Source: Empedobacter falsenii (lineage in GTDB: Bacteria; Bacteroidota; Bacteroidia; Flavobacteriales; Weeksellaceae). Taken from it: 64,000 nt of DNA. Below are positions 25,848 to 34,251 of this stretch, piece by piece. The stretch lies in assembly GCF_013488205.1 (NCBI RefSeq), contig NZ_CP040908.1, positions 2,916,001 to 2,980,000 on the forward strand, written 5' to 3'. Position 1 is the first letter of the stretch, and the number at the start of each line of letters is the position of its first letter. The notes under the pieces are model-generated. The model did no database searches, was not told the origin of the DNA, and saw nothing but the letters and a program-made list of their open reading frames with translations. The translations under genes and the position numbers were made by a program.

Positions 25848-25884
25848 AAAAAACCTCCACCCAAGCAATTTGGGTGGAGGTTTT
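25848..25884 (-). terminator. Terminator of DUF6261 gene
   Basis: AAAACCTCCACCCAA/TTGGGTGGAGGTTTT stem of 15 bp, 58 bp beyond the stop of the minus-strand gene. Confidence 0.75.
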
Positions 25885-25941
25885 ATTATTCAATAATTAA
25901 CGTTTAGTATTTTTACAATTTCGGCTCGTTTGTTTACTTGT

Positions 25942-26625
25942 TCAACTTGCAGGCAACACACTATTTCTTGCTGCTTTCACAATCTCATTCAAATCGTGGT
26001 ACAAATTAGACCAATCCGGTACATCTTTCATTGCTGTAATTAGATTGAGGTAAGATCGCAGTACTTGTTCCAATTCTTTTCGAGAAGATGACGCACTCGA
26101 TATTTGACGAAGATCTGCATTAGCCTCTGCTTGTTGCGCAAATAATATCTCAAAATCGGTATGTTTTGTTTTCAAATCATCAAAAGCTGATACAAGCGAT
26201 AAGTTAATAATACGCAATGTATTATCTGGCTTTTCTAATTCTTCGATAAGCTTCTTCAATTGAGCTGTTTCGGCAGAATAACTCAATCTGTCTAAATCCA
26301 GTCCAAACATTTGGAAAACTTTGTACAAAGCTTCCGCATCTTGATAGTTCGCGACAGAAGTCAATTTGCGGTAACCATTCAGGAAAGCCTTCATGTTACT
26401 AAACGCAACATCGCGCTCTTTATCTGCTGTCGCCACCTCTTTTCCTTTTCCACTGTAGGTCAACTTTGCGTATACCGTATCGTAGTTTTGATAACTCGCA
26501 ATAAGCGACAACAACAAAGGGTGGTTCTCTACAATGGTATAATTTCCAGTTTGAGAAGAATTGATAATTCGCTGCGCTAATGTCGCCAGATTTTTTGTAG
26601 ATAATGAAGTTAATGTAATTTTCAT
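25942..26625 (-). CDS. DUF6261 family protein
   Basis: 227 residues from the ATG at 26625 (MKITLTSLSTKNLATLAQ); a start 9 codons upstream is less likely. All-helical in appearance. SSQTGNYTIVENHPLLLSLI and AEALYKVFQMFG resemble the DUF6261 family of Bacteroidota, of unknown function. GC content is visibly higher than in flanking genes. A 42-bp-period repeat array begins 97 bp before its start codon and separates it from a divergent nuclease-like gene. Confidence 0.7.
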   Translation of the reverse strand: MKITLTSLSTKNLATLAQRIINSSQTGNYTIVENHPLLLSLIASYQNYDTVYAKLTYSGKGKEVATADKERDVAFSNMKAFLNGYRKLTSVANYQDAEALYKVFQMFGLDLDRLSYSAETAQLKKLIEELEKPDNTLRIINLSLVSAFDDLKTKHTDFEILFAQQAEANADLRQISSASSSRKELEQVLRSYLNLITAMKDVPDWSNLYHDLNEIVKAARNSVLPAS

Positions 26626-26722
26626 AGTAGATTGTTTTAGGTTATAATTCACTTAATGTTAGTGTTTTATAAACTTAATCAATATATTATTATCAAACAA
26701 TAGTTTTTATAACTAAATAATT

Positions 26723-26932
26723 AAAACAGACTTGTTTGTAATTAACTGAGGACTCAGGTAAGGTAAAACAGACTTGTTTGTAATCAACCGAGGACTCGGG
26801 AAAGCTAAAACAGACCTGTTTATAATAAACCAAGGACTCGGGTAAGGTAAAACAGACTTGTTTATAATTAACCGAGAGCTCGGGAAAGGTAAAACACACT
26901 TGTTTATAATAAAATGAAAATTCTGCTAAGGT
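26723..26932. repeat. 42-bp tandem repeat array, locus B (5 units)
   Basis: Five units of exactly 42 bp start at 26723, 26765, 26807, 26849 and 26891. Each opens with AAAACAGACTTGTTTGTAAT or a close variant (core AAACA-GACT-TGTTT); four then carry CCGAGGACTCGG or a variant, a perfect palindrome in unit 2 (26788-26799). The fifth unit keeps the core but has a diverged second half. Core centre and CCGAG centre are 21.0 bp apart in unit 2, and again 21.0 bp to the next core. On the minus strand the array stays open (26950-26693, 85 codons) as a 14-residue repeat YKQVCFTLPESSVN. It lies in the 436-bp gap between divergent genes. Confidence 0.9.
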
Positions 26933-27000
26933 GGAATATATTTTAATCAAACAATTCGTTTATAAATAATTATATTAGCGAGTAATTGAACAAAATACAG

Positions 27001-27020
27001 ATATAGATACCAATCTATAT
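27001..27020 (+). promoter_or_regulatory. Inverted repeat before nuclease-like gene
   Basis: ATATAGAT-ACCA-ATCTATAT, a perfect 8-bp inverted repeat 41 bp before the start codon at 27062; position fits an operator or a leader hairpin. No regulator is identified. Confidence 0.35.
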
Positions 27021-27061
27021 TTTATAAAATAATATGTTAGCTATAATATTTCTTTCGTGAT

Positions 27062-28060
27062 ATGAATATAAAAGACTTAGCTTTAAAAATTGATGAATTA
27101 TCATCTAATTTCAAAATCGGAAATCTACAAGAAATAAGAAAGAATCTAAAAAATTTAAAAGCAAAACCTGGCTCAAAAATATTCAATGATAAAACAACAT
27201 TTGATGATTGGGCGTTCCATTATGGAGGAAGGAAAGAATTACAATTCAACATTGGTAATGAAGATGAAGGGATTAGATATGGAATTGCATTTTCATTAGA
27301 ACCAAGTCAATCATTACCTAATATTCAAGATTTATTTCCAAAAATATTACGTTTAAATTCTCTAATAATAAATCAACCTGATTTATTTTCTGACTATAAA
27401 ATGTGGTATTGGCAAAATGGAAAACGTAGTGTAATAAACAATGTATTTGAAATAAATGAACAACTAACAAAAATTGGAACTTTTATTTTTATAGGAAAAT
27501 TAGTTGATTATAATAATGTTAATGTAATTGAAATTCTTAAAGATTTTGATGATTTATTGAACATCTATATCGAAGTAGAAAATGAAAACATTACAATTGG
27601 ACCTCAAAACCAAAAATCTACAACTGGATTTATATTTGCTAGTGGAAGACCAAACCTTCCTCAAAGCACTAAATACACAAGAACCCAACAACAAATAAAT
27701 GTAAATGCAAGACATTCGTTCTTACAAGAAAAACTATACAAAAAGCTAACATCAGTATTTGGTGAAGAAACTGTTGGAATGGAAATATTTTTAAATGGAA
27801 AAAAAATAGATTTAGTTTTAAAAATAAATAATTTATTTACTTTTTATGAAATTAAAACTTCCAACTCAGCAAAACAATGTATTAGAGAAGCCCTTGGACA
27901 AATATTTGAATATACCTACTTTGACGGAAAAAAATATGCAGATGAAATTGTAATTGCAGGCGAATATCCAATTGATAAATCAACCCAAAAGTATTTAAAA
28001 TTCCTAAATTCAGAATTTAATTTACCAATATCATATCATCAAATAGATATTAATTTTTAA
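27062..28060 (+). CDS. Putative PD-(D/E)XK-type nuclease, orphan
   Basis: 332 residues, no signal or membrane segment. The last 120 residues fit a PD-(D/E)XK core: RHSFLQEKLYKKLTSVFG as the first helix, GKKIDLVLKINN supplying the Asp, FYEIKTSN supplying E-x-K, then a helix with REALGQIFEYTYF. The N-terminal 200 residues (FDDWAFHYGGRKELQFNIG) are unlike any enzyme I can name, but such extensions in restriction-like proteins recognise DNA or modified bases. No methyltransferase partner is adjacent. A defence role is plausible but inferred. AT-rich codon use, near the repeat array and an atypical DUF6261 gene, hints at an accessory site. Confidence 0.6.
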   Translation: MNIKDLALKIDELSSNFKIGNLQEIRKNLKNLKAKPGSKIFNDKTTFDDWAFHYGGRKELQFNIGNEDEGIRYGIAFSLEPSQSLPNIQDLFPKILRLNSLIINQPDLFSDYKMWYWQNGKRSVINNVFEINEQLTKIGTFIFIGKLVDYNNVNVIEILKDFDDLLNIYIEVENENITIGPQNQKSTTGFIFASGRPNLPQSTKYTRTQQQINVNARHSFLQEKLYKKLTSVFGEETVGMEIFLNGKKIDLVLKINNLFTFYEIKTSNSAKQCIREALGQIFEYTYFDGKKYADEIVIAGEYPIDKSTQKYLKFLNSEFNLPISYHQIDINF

Positions 28061-28138
28061 CAAAACTACAGCTAATAACTAAGGTGTCTTATCTATAAAC
28101 AAAAGGAATATTCTTAAATCACAGAACACAAACTAAAA

Positions 28139-28181
28139 ACACCTTGTCAAGATTCAAAAACTTTGACAAGGTGTTTTTTTT
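28139..28181. terminator. Terminator between nuclease-like and trpF-like genes
   Basis: Perfect 12-bp stem ACACCTTGTCAA/TTGACAAGGTGT followed by T-run; the genes converge here. Confidence 0.85.
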
Positions 28182-28835
28182 CTATCCATTAACTGCTCTA
28201 AAAAAAGCGTCTAATTTCTTTTCGTCTAATTTTCCGTCAGTTCTTACACCACTGCAAATATCTACACCAAAAGGTTGAACAGCATCAATCGCTTCACGAA
28301 CATTATCAGGATTAAGACCTCCAGCCAAAAATAGAGGAATATTAATTTCTTCTCTAATTTTTTTACTAATCGCCCAATTGTGTGTGCGTCCAGTTCCGCC
28401 CAATTCTTTTACTTGTAAATTTGGATTGCCACTATCCAGCAAAATTGCATCTACAAATTGAGATTTCTCTACCGCTTCCGTTACCGAATTTTCATCAATC
28501 ACATGAATCACTTGTACCAACTTTACCCAAGGTAATTCGTTTCTCAAAATTTGATATTCTTCGTTTTTCAGTTCATCAACCAACTGAATTGTATTGGTAT
28601 AAACTTTTTTATAATGTTGAATAATTGCTTCTGCAGTTGTTTCACTTGTTAATAAAAACGAAGCCAATGTTGGTGGAATAGTTTTAGTAATATCTTTGAT
28701 TAAATCATCACCAATTACTCCAGGTCCGCTTGGCATATTACCCACCAAACCTAATCCATTCGCTCCATATTTTATTGCTTGTTGCGCTTCTTCTTTACTA
28801 CTAATACAACAAATTTTAACTCTTGTTTTCATCAT
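28182..28835 (-). CDS. Phosphoribosylanthranilate isomerase-like protein
   Basis: 217 residues from the paired ATGs at 28835/28832. TIM-barrel TrpF features: RVKICCISSKEEAQQAI at the start (family KICG), ANGLGLV, LPWVKLVQVIHV, DAILLDS with the catalytic-type Asp, GGTGRTHNW, LAGGLNPDNV and GVDICSGVRTDG. Catalytic Cys and Asp positions are occupied. No other trp gene is adjacent, whereas Flavobacteriia usually keep trpF in a trp operon. It may be the sole TrpF or a paralogue with another sugar-phosphate substrate, so no symbol is given. Confidence 0.75.
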   Translation of the reverse strand: MMKTRVKICCISSKEEAQQAIKYGANGLGLVGNMPSGPGVIGDDLIKDITKTIPPTLASFLLTSETTAEAIIQHYKKVYTNTIQLVDELKNEEYQILRNELPWVKLVQVIHVIDENSVTEAVEKSQFVDAILLDSGNPNLQVKELGGTGRTHNWAISKKIREEINIPLFLAGGLNPDNVREAIDAVQPFGVDICSGVRTDGKLDEKKLDAFFRAVNG

Positions 28836-28861
28836 TTGTTTTGATTTTAATATTATAAATA

Positions 28862-28894
28862 TATAAAAAAACACCTCAATTTCTTGAAGTGTTT
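28862..28894 (-). terminator. Terminator after prfA
   Basis: AAACACCTCAA/TTGAAGTGTTT stem with one mismatch, followed by a T-run on the minus strand, 27 bp after the prfA stop. Confidence 0.6.
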
Positions 28895-28920
28895 GTATGA
28901 TCTAAGATTTAGAATTGATT

Positions 28921-30012
28921 TTAGAAATCTTCTTCCGAACCTTTTAATTTTTCTGCATTTTCTGCCATTTTCAATGCATCAATCATTTCTTGAATATCTC
29001 CATTCATAAAGTTATCCAAATTATAAATTGATTTATTGATACGGTGATCTGTTACACGTCCTTGCGGATAGTTGTATGTACGAATTTTAGCCGAACGGTC
29101 ACCAGTAGAAACTAACGATTTACGCTGAGCAGAACGTTCTGAATGTTTTTTCTCAAACTCAATTTCATACAATTTTGTACGTAATAATTGTAAGGCTTTT
29201 TCACGGTTCTTGTGTTGAGAACGCGCTTCTTGACAAACAATTACAATTCCAGAAGGTTTGTGCGTTAATTGAACTTTCGTTTCAACTTTATTTACATTTT
29301 GTCCTCCCGCACCAGACGAACGCGCTGTTTGATACTCCAAATCTGCTGGATTAATCACTACATCAACCTCCTCTGCTTCTGGTAAAACCGCAACCGTAAT
29401 CGCCGATGTATGCACACGCCCTTGCGATTCTGTTTCAGGAACACGTTGTACACGGTGAACACCCGATTCGTATTTCATTGTTCCGTACACTGCATTTCCT
29501 TCTACTTGCATCACCAACTCTTTGTATCCTTTTCCAGATGCTTCAGAAGTATTTAATACTTCGTGTTTCCATCCTTTTTCTTTGAAATACATCGAATACA
29601 TGCGGTAAATATCTTCTACGAAAATCGCTGCTTCATCTCCTCCTGTACCAGAACGTAACTCGACAATGATGTTTTTCTCATCTTCTGGATCTTTTGGAAT
29701 CAACATCATTTTGATTTCTTCCTCTAAAGGTGGAATCGCATTGATTGCTTCGTCTTTTTCTATTTTAGCTAACTCAACCATTTCTGCATCAGAACCATCT
29801 GCAATAATTTCGTCTGCTTCTTCAATTACATTGATTAAGTTTTCGTATTGTTTTTGCATTTCAACAAAGTCTTTCAAATCAGAATATTCTTTGTTTAATT
29901 TCGCATAACGAGTTTGATCTGTTACGATATCTGGTTGGATGATTAAATCTGCCACCTCATCGAAACGTTGTTTGATTGCTCTTAATTTATCTAATAGACC
30001 TAAATCTGCCAT
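28921..30012 (-). CDS. prfA: Peptide chain release factor 1
   Basis: 363 residues, normal length. The GGQ loop ([15 protein letters not shown]) that triggers peptide release is present, as is the stop-codon recognition region [19 protein letters not shown], where the tripeptide is PET in place of the PAT/PxT of other RF1. The C-terminal [11 protein letters not shown] is standard. Recognises UAA and UAG. Monocistronic; a TATCTTTG box lies just upstream. Confidence 0.97.
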   Translation of the reverse strand: MADLGLLDKLRAIKQRFDEVADLIIQPDIVTDQTRYAKLNKEYSDLKDFVEMQKQYENLINVIEEADEIIADGSDAEMVELAKIEKDEAINAIPPLEEEIKMMLIPKDPEDEKNIIVELRSGTGGDEAAIFVEDIYRMYSMYFKEKGWKHEVLNTSEASGKGYKELVMQVEGNAVYGTMKYESGVHRVQRVPETESQGRVHTSAITVAVLPEAEEVDVVINPADLEYQTARSSGAGGQNVNKVETKVQLTHKPSGIVIVCQEARSQHKNREKALQLLRTKLYEIEFEKKHSERSAQRKSLVSTGDRSAKIRTYNYPQGRVTDHRINKSIYNLDNFMNGDIQEMIDALKMAENAEKLKGSEEDF

Positions 30013-30029
30013 ATACTTTTATTGGATTG

Positions 30030-30037
30030 CAAAGATA
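30030..30037 (-). promoter_or_regulatory. Candidate -7 box (TATCTTTG) of prfA
   Basis: TAnnTTTG match on the minus strand, 18 bp before the prfA start; no convincing -33 element. Confidence 0.35.
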
Positions 30038-30066
30038 CAATAACTCAAGGGATTCAGAAAATTTGA

Positions 30067-30098
30067 ATAAAAAAAACCGATGATTTCTCATCGGTTTT
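30067..30098 (-). terminator. Terminator of the choice-of-anchor J gene
   Basis: AAAACCGATGA/TCATCGGTTTT stem; T-run on the minus strand. Nearly the same stem occurs at 31165. Confidence 0.75.
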
Positions 30099-30121
30099 GT
30101 GATTTATTAGTTGTTATATAA

Positions 30122-31039
30122 TTATTTTTTAACAATCTTTTTCACAACTTTAGTTGCTCCATCGTTAATTTTTAAAACATATACTCCTTTTGGTAAAGAA
30201 GAAATGTTATAAGAATCTGCATAATCAAATGATTGTACTTTTTTACCAACCATATCATATAATTCAATTGTAACGTTCGCTTTATTTAAAGTTGTACCTA
30301 AATCAATTTTAAAAGAATCTTCAACTGGATTAGGATAAACGTTAGTAACTTGTTTTGTATTAATGTCAGAAGTAGCTAATGATGAATTACCTGAAACACT
30401 AAAATCATCAAGAATAAATCCAAATTGATCATTTGAAACACATTGAATAGCTACATAAATTTCTTTCCCATTGTAAGCTGATAAATCATATGAATATTCC
30501 GCATATTCAATATCATAATCAATTACTTCACTTTTTAATTTAGTAAAACTTGTTGTATTTGTATCAGTAGTCGAAATTAATACATTAAATTCTTCCATTC
30601 CATATTCTTCATCTCCTGCTTTTGCATAAAACTTAAGAACGTTATCAGAAACAGCTAATTTAATTTTAGGAGAGATTAGCCAATCATTATTTTTAGGTTT
30701 TGTAGCGGCAAAACTAACCATAGCTTTTTCTCCCGTCCTAGCAGTCCAATCACTTCCTGCTGAAGGAGTTATAACCGGAGTAGTTTTAGTTGAATTAAAC
30801 ACAATATAAGCCATTTGTTTTCCCGAATTAGCAAAAGTAATGCCATTGAAACCATATGTTGTTGACCTATCTCCATCAACTAATGACCAATCACCTATTT
30901 TACCTTTACTTACAATAGAATTTATACCTCCTACAGAAAAATCAGTATAAGTCTCAAAAGAATCTTCAAAAATAGTTGAAATTTGTGCATTTGCAGAAAC
31001 TGCTGCAATCGTTAATAAAGAAAATAAAATTTTTTTCAT
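30122..31039 (-). CDS. T9SS-exported protein with choice-of-anchor J (cleaved adhesin) domain
   Basis: 305 residues, signal MKKILFSLLTIAAVSANAQ. The central 200 residues have the jelly-roll pattern of the cleaved-adhesin/choice-of-anchor J domain: FEDSFETYTDF, then NNDWLISPKIKLA and GFILDDFSVSG. The last 75 residues form a type A type IX sorting domain: TNVYPNPVEDSFKIDL to LPKGVYVLKINDGATKVVKK. Expected on the cell surface or secreted, possibly carbohydrate- or protein-binding. Depends on the secretion system whose core genes lie at 43-48 kb. Confidence 0.87.
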   Translation of the reverse strand: MKKILFSLLTIAAVSANAQISTIFEDSFETYTDFSVGGINSIVSKGKIGDWSLVDGDRSTTYGFNGITFANSGKQMAYIVFNSTKTTPVITPSAGSDWTARTGEKAMVSFAATKPKNNDWLISPKIKLAVSDNVLKFYAKAGDEEYGMEEFNVLISTTDTNTTSFTKLKSEVIDYDIEYAEYSYDLSAYNGKEIYVAIQCVSNDQFGFILDDFSVSGNSSLATSDINTKQVTNVYPNPVEDSFKIDLGTTLNKANVTIELYDMVGKKVQSFDYADSYNISSLPKGVYVLKINDGATKVVKKIVKK

Positions 31040-31164
31040 AAGTAATTCATTTTAAATGTTAATATTTAATAAACTTAAAAAAAATATCTTTAAACAACAA
31101 AATTATAGTGTTAAAAAGTATTTTTTATAATTATTCAAAATAATTACTTTATAAATTATTGGAA

Positions 31165-31194
31165 TAAAAAAACCGATGATAAATCATCGGTTTT
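31165..31194 (-). terminator. Terminator of glnN
   Basis: AAAACCGATGAT/ATCATCGGTTTT, T-run on the minus strand, 21 bp beyond the glnN stop. Confidence 0.8.
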
Positions 31195-31214
31195 GTGTTT
31201 TTTTGTTAAAAATA

Positions 31215-33401
31215 TTATCTCGTAAATAATAATTCTCTGTATTTTGTTAAAACCCAGAATTCGTTGTCGACCATTAATTCTAACTTATCAGCGTGGTAAC
31301 GAATTTCGTCATAATATGGTTTTACTTTATCACAATAAGCATGTGCTCTTTCTTCTAAAGATTCAACCACATTTGCTTCTTTACGTGCATCCATCATTAA
31401 GTGCAATTTTGCGTTTAATTCGTTTACATGCATCGAAATTTTCTTCAAAATAATTAATTGCTCGCCTGCATATTCTTCATAATCATCTCCAAAAATATCT
31501 TTGAATCCTTTAATGTTTTTGATCAATATGTTTTGATATTTGAAAGCTGTCGGAATAATATGATTTCTCACAATATCACCTAAAACACGACCTTCAATCT
31601 GAATTTTCTTGATGTAATCTTCTAATTCGATTTCGTAACGCGCTTCAACTTCTGTGTTGTTCATTACATTAAGTTCCGAGAATAAATCCAATGATTTTTG
31701 AGAAACTTTTGCTTTTAAAGCAGATGGAGTTGTTTTGTGATTTGACAATCCTCTACGAGCCGCTTCTTCTTCCCATTCTTTGCTGTATCCATCGCCTTCG
31801 AATAATATATTCTTTGTTTCTTTGATATATTCACGTAAAACATTGAAAATTGCTTCGTCTTTTTTCAAACCTGTTTCAATCAACGCATCAACTTCTTTTT
31901 TGAAATCGATCAATTGTTTTGCTACAATTGCATTCAACGTTGTCATTGCATTTGCACAGTTTGCAGTCGATCCTACAGCACGGAACTCGAATTTATTTCC
32001 TGTAAAAGCAAATGGAGAAGTTCTGTTTCTATCTGTATTATCTAATAAAACATCTGGAATTTTACCTACAACGTTTAATTTTAAATCAGTTTTTTCTTCA
32101 GGAGATAATTTCCCCGTCGAAACACCTTCTAACTCTTCCAATACTTTTGTCAATTGTTGACCAATAAAGATCGAAATAATTGCTGGTGGCGCTTCATTCG
32201 CACCTAAACGGTGGTCATTAGAAGCAGAAGCGATAGAAGCACGTAACAATTCCTCATAAATTGAAACTGCTTTGATGGTATTAATAAAGAACGTTAAAAA
32301 CTGTAAATTGCTGTTTGGCGTTTTTCCTGGTGCTAATAAATTTACTCCAGTATCTGTTGCCAACGACCAGTTATTGTGTTTTCCAGATCCGTTAACTCCT
32401 TTGAATGGTTTTTCGTGGAATAATACTTTAAAATGATGACGCTCACCAACTTTTTGCATCACATCCATTAACAATGAGTTGTGGTCAACTGCTAAATTCG
32501 TTTCCTCGAAAATTGGCGCTAACTCAAATTGATTAGGTGCTACTTCGTTGTGACGAGTTTTTACAGGAATTCCCAACAACATACATTCATTCTCCAAATC
32601 GCGCATATAATTTAAAACACGCGTAGGAATCGAACCAAAATAATGATCTTCTAATTGTTGACCTTTTGCCGAAACATGTCCTAACAACGTTCTACCTGTT
32701 TGTAAAATATCTGGACGAGAAGCTGCTAAAGCATCATCAATCAGGAAATATTCTTGCTCCCAACCTAAAGTCGGCGTTACTTTTTTCACATTTTTATCGA
32801 AAAACTTCGCCACTTCTGTAGCTGCTTCATCAATTGATAAAAGCGCTCTTAACAAAGGTGCTTTATTATCTAAAGCTTCTCCTGTATACGAAACAAATAC
32901 TGTCGGAATACATAAAGTCGTTCCGAAAATAAATGCTGGAGAAGTTGGATCCCAAGCTGTATATCCACGCGCTTCGAATGTATTACGAATTCCTCCATTT
33001 GGAAAAGAAGACGCATCTGGCTCTTGTTGAACTAATAATGAGCCACTGAATTTTTCTACAGGATCTGCTCCATCAAATGAAGTTTCGAAAAAAGCATCAT
33101 GTTTTTCTGCTGTTGTTCCTGTTAATGGCTGAAACCAGTGCGTATAATGCGTTACACCTTTGCTCATCGCCCATTCTTTCATCCCTAAAGCAACAAAATC
33201 TGCCATTTTACGGTCGATTTTTGTACCATAATCCATTGCAGAACGAACGGCTTTATACGCTTCTGAAGTTAAATGTTGACGCATTGCTTTGTCATTGAAA
33301 ACATTGCTTCCAAAAATTTCTGATTTTTTCCCTAATTCAGGAACAGCTACCGGTTTGCGATTGCTTGCGGCTTTTAATGCTTCAAAACGAAATGATGTCA
33401 T
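31215..33401 (-). CDS. glnN: Glutamine synthetase type III
   Basis: 728 residues from the ATG at 33401 (MTSFRFEALKAASNRK); a start 18 codons upstream is rejected because it adds a sequence with no family match. The length and marks are those of GSIII, not GSI or GSII: TPTLGWEQEYFLID, TRHNEVAPNQFELAP, VNGSGKHNNWS and NRTSPFAFTGNKFEFRAVGS. Makes glutamine from glutamate, ammonia and ATP; the main ammonia-assimilating enzyme in many Bacteroidota. Monocistronic, with a possible regulatory hairpin upstream. Confidence 0.96.
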   Translation of the reverse strand: MTSFRFEALKAASNRKPVAVPELGKKSEIFGSNVFNDKAMRQHLTSEAYKAVRSAMDYGTKIDRKMADFVALGMKEWAMSKGVTHYTHWFQPLTGTTAEKHDAFFETSFDGADPVEKFSGSLLVQQEPDASSFPNGGIRNTFEARGYTAWDPTSPAFIFGTTLCIPTVFVSYTGEALDNKAPLLRALLSIDEAATEVAKFFDKNVKKVTPTLGWEQEYFLIDDALAASRPDILQTGRTLLGHVSAKGQQLEDHYFGSIPTRVLNYMRDLENECMLLGIPVKTRHNEVAPNQFELAPIFEETNLAVDHNSLLMDVMQKVGERHHFKVLFHEKPFKGVNGSGKHNNWSLATDTGVNLLAPGKTPNSNLQFLTFFINTIKAVSIYEELLRASIASASNDHRLGANEAPPAIISIFIGQQLTKVLEELEGVSTGKLSPEEKTDLKLNVVGKIPDVLLDNTDRNRTSPFAFTGNKFEFRAVGSTANCANAMTTLNAIVAKQLIDFKKEVDALIETGLKKDEAIFNVLREYIKETKNILFEGDGYSKEWEEEAARRGLSNHKTTPSALKAKVSQKSLDLFSELNVMNNTEVEARYEIELEDYIKKIQIEGRVLGDIVRNHIIPTAFKYQNILIKNIKGFKDIFGDDYEEYAGEQLIILKKISMHVNELNAKLHLMMDARKEANVVESLEERAHAYCDKVKPYYDEIRYHADKLELMVDNEFWVLTKYRELLFTR

Positions 33402-33431
33402 AAGAAAATTACTTTGTGTTGTTTTATGATG

Positions 33432-33439
33432 CAAAAATA
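33432..33439 (-). promoter_or_regulatory. Candidate -7 box (TATTTTTG) of glnN
   Basis: TAnnTTTG match 30 bp before the glnN ATG and downstream of the hairpin pair at 33467-33503. If used, the hairpins are not in the mRNA. Confidence 0.35.
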
Positions 33440-33459
33440 AATAAAAATTAAACACAAAA

Positions 33460-33524
33460 TAAAAACACCCCTAATTTTTTAGGGGTTAAATTAAAATTTA
33501 ACCACAAATAAATTCAATACCCCT
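33460..33524 (-). promoter_or_regulatory. Hairpin pair before glnN: possible attenuator or upstream terminator
   Basis: Read on the minus strand: a hairpin GGTTAAAT-TTTA-ATTTAACC (33503-33484) is followed by ACCCCTAA-AAAA-TTAGGGGT (33486-33467) and then GTTTTTATTTT. The two share three bases, and an AGGGGT at 33524-33519 could also pair with the ACCCCT of the second stem. So the sequence has terminator and competing partners, 65 bp upstream of the glnN start. Confidence 0.4.
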
Positions 33525-33599
33525 TTGTTTTAGTTTAAATTTTTAAAACATCAGTATAAAATTAATTTTTATTTAACATTCGAATAAACTTTTTTAAAC

Positions 33600-33634
33600 G
33601 AAAAAAGCAGTTTCAATTGCTTGAAACTGCTTTT
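33600..33634 (-). terminator. Terminator of DUF4293 gene
   Basis: AAAAGCAGTTTCAA/TTGAAACTGCTTTT 14-bp stem, minus-strand T-run, 30 bp after the stop. Confidence 0.85.
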
Positions 33635-33663
33635 AGACACTCATAATATAAAAAGTTTTTGGT

Positions 33664-34077
33664 CTATCTGAAACGGTCTATTGATTTTACAAGATCATCA
33701 TCCTTCTTAATCAAACGATTGGCAATTGACAGAAGCACAATCGAAGCTAAAGGAACTAATGCCCAAATACCTTTCTCAGAATTTCCTTCTCCAGGTAATG
33801 TTAATAGACAATATACAAAAGAACCAATTAATAAAACATTCAAAATAATGTTTAACCATCCTAAGCTAATTTGTAACTTACGTTTTTTGAAAAACATAAT
33901 GGTTAAAAATGAAATTAAAGCTGATGAGAAAAAGGCTAACGAAAAAATGTAATCTCCTTTCTCCGGATTTTGTAACCAATTTAATGGAATATCAAACAGC
34001 TTATCAAAATTCATGGCGAATATACTCGAAATTATTCCACTTAAGAATAAATATATACTTTGCTTTCTTTGAATCAT
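33664..34077 (-). CDS. DUF4293 family membrane protein
   Basis: 137 residues, four membrane segments. MIQRKQSIYLFLSGIIS at the start, and a final segment (WALVPLASIVLLSIANRLIKKDD) ending in the usual I.RFR tail, fit DUF4293. Function unknown. The gene is divergent from rho, a pairing I recall from other Flavobacteriia. Confidence 0.8.
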   Translation of the reverse strand: MIQRKQSIYLFLSGIISSIFAMNFDKLFDIPLNWLQNPEKGDYIFSLAFFSSALISFLTIMFFKKRKLQISLGWLNIILNVLLIGSFVYCLLTLPGEGNSEKGIWALVPLASIVLLSIANRLIKKDDDLVKSIDRFR

Positions 34078-34170
34078 TTCTTAAATTTCGAATACAAATG
34101 TAAAAAAACTTTTTGAGTTTTTATAATTATTCGTACTATTGCATTAATAAATCTCAAATTTATACGCTTT

Positions 34171-34189
34171 ATAACAATTCTATTGTTAT
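34171..34189 (+). promoter_or_regulatory. Inverted repeat in rho upstream region
   Basis: ATAACAAT-TCT-ATTGTTAT, perfect 8-bp arms, 62 bp before the rho start. Might be an operator or leader hairpin; unproven. Confidence 0.3.
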
Positions 34190-34251
34190 GATTCCCAATT
34201 ACTTTATTGAATAAAAAAATATAAACACATTAATACCTTCATTATAGGATT

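Noticed and set aside
30067-31194. Near-identical hairpins at 30067 and 31165 as a mobile repeat pair
   Set aside because: Both are at gene 3' ends with T-runs; similarity is limited to the short stem and is explained by both being terminators.
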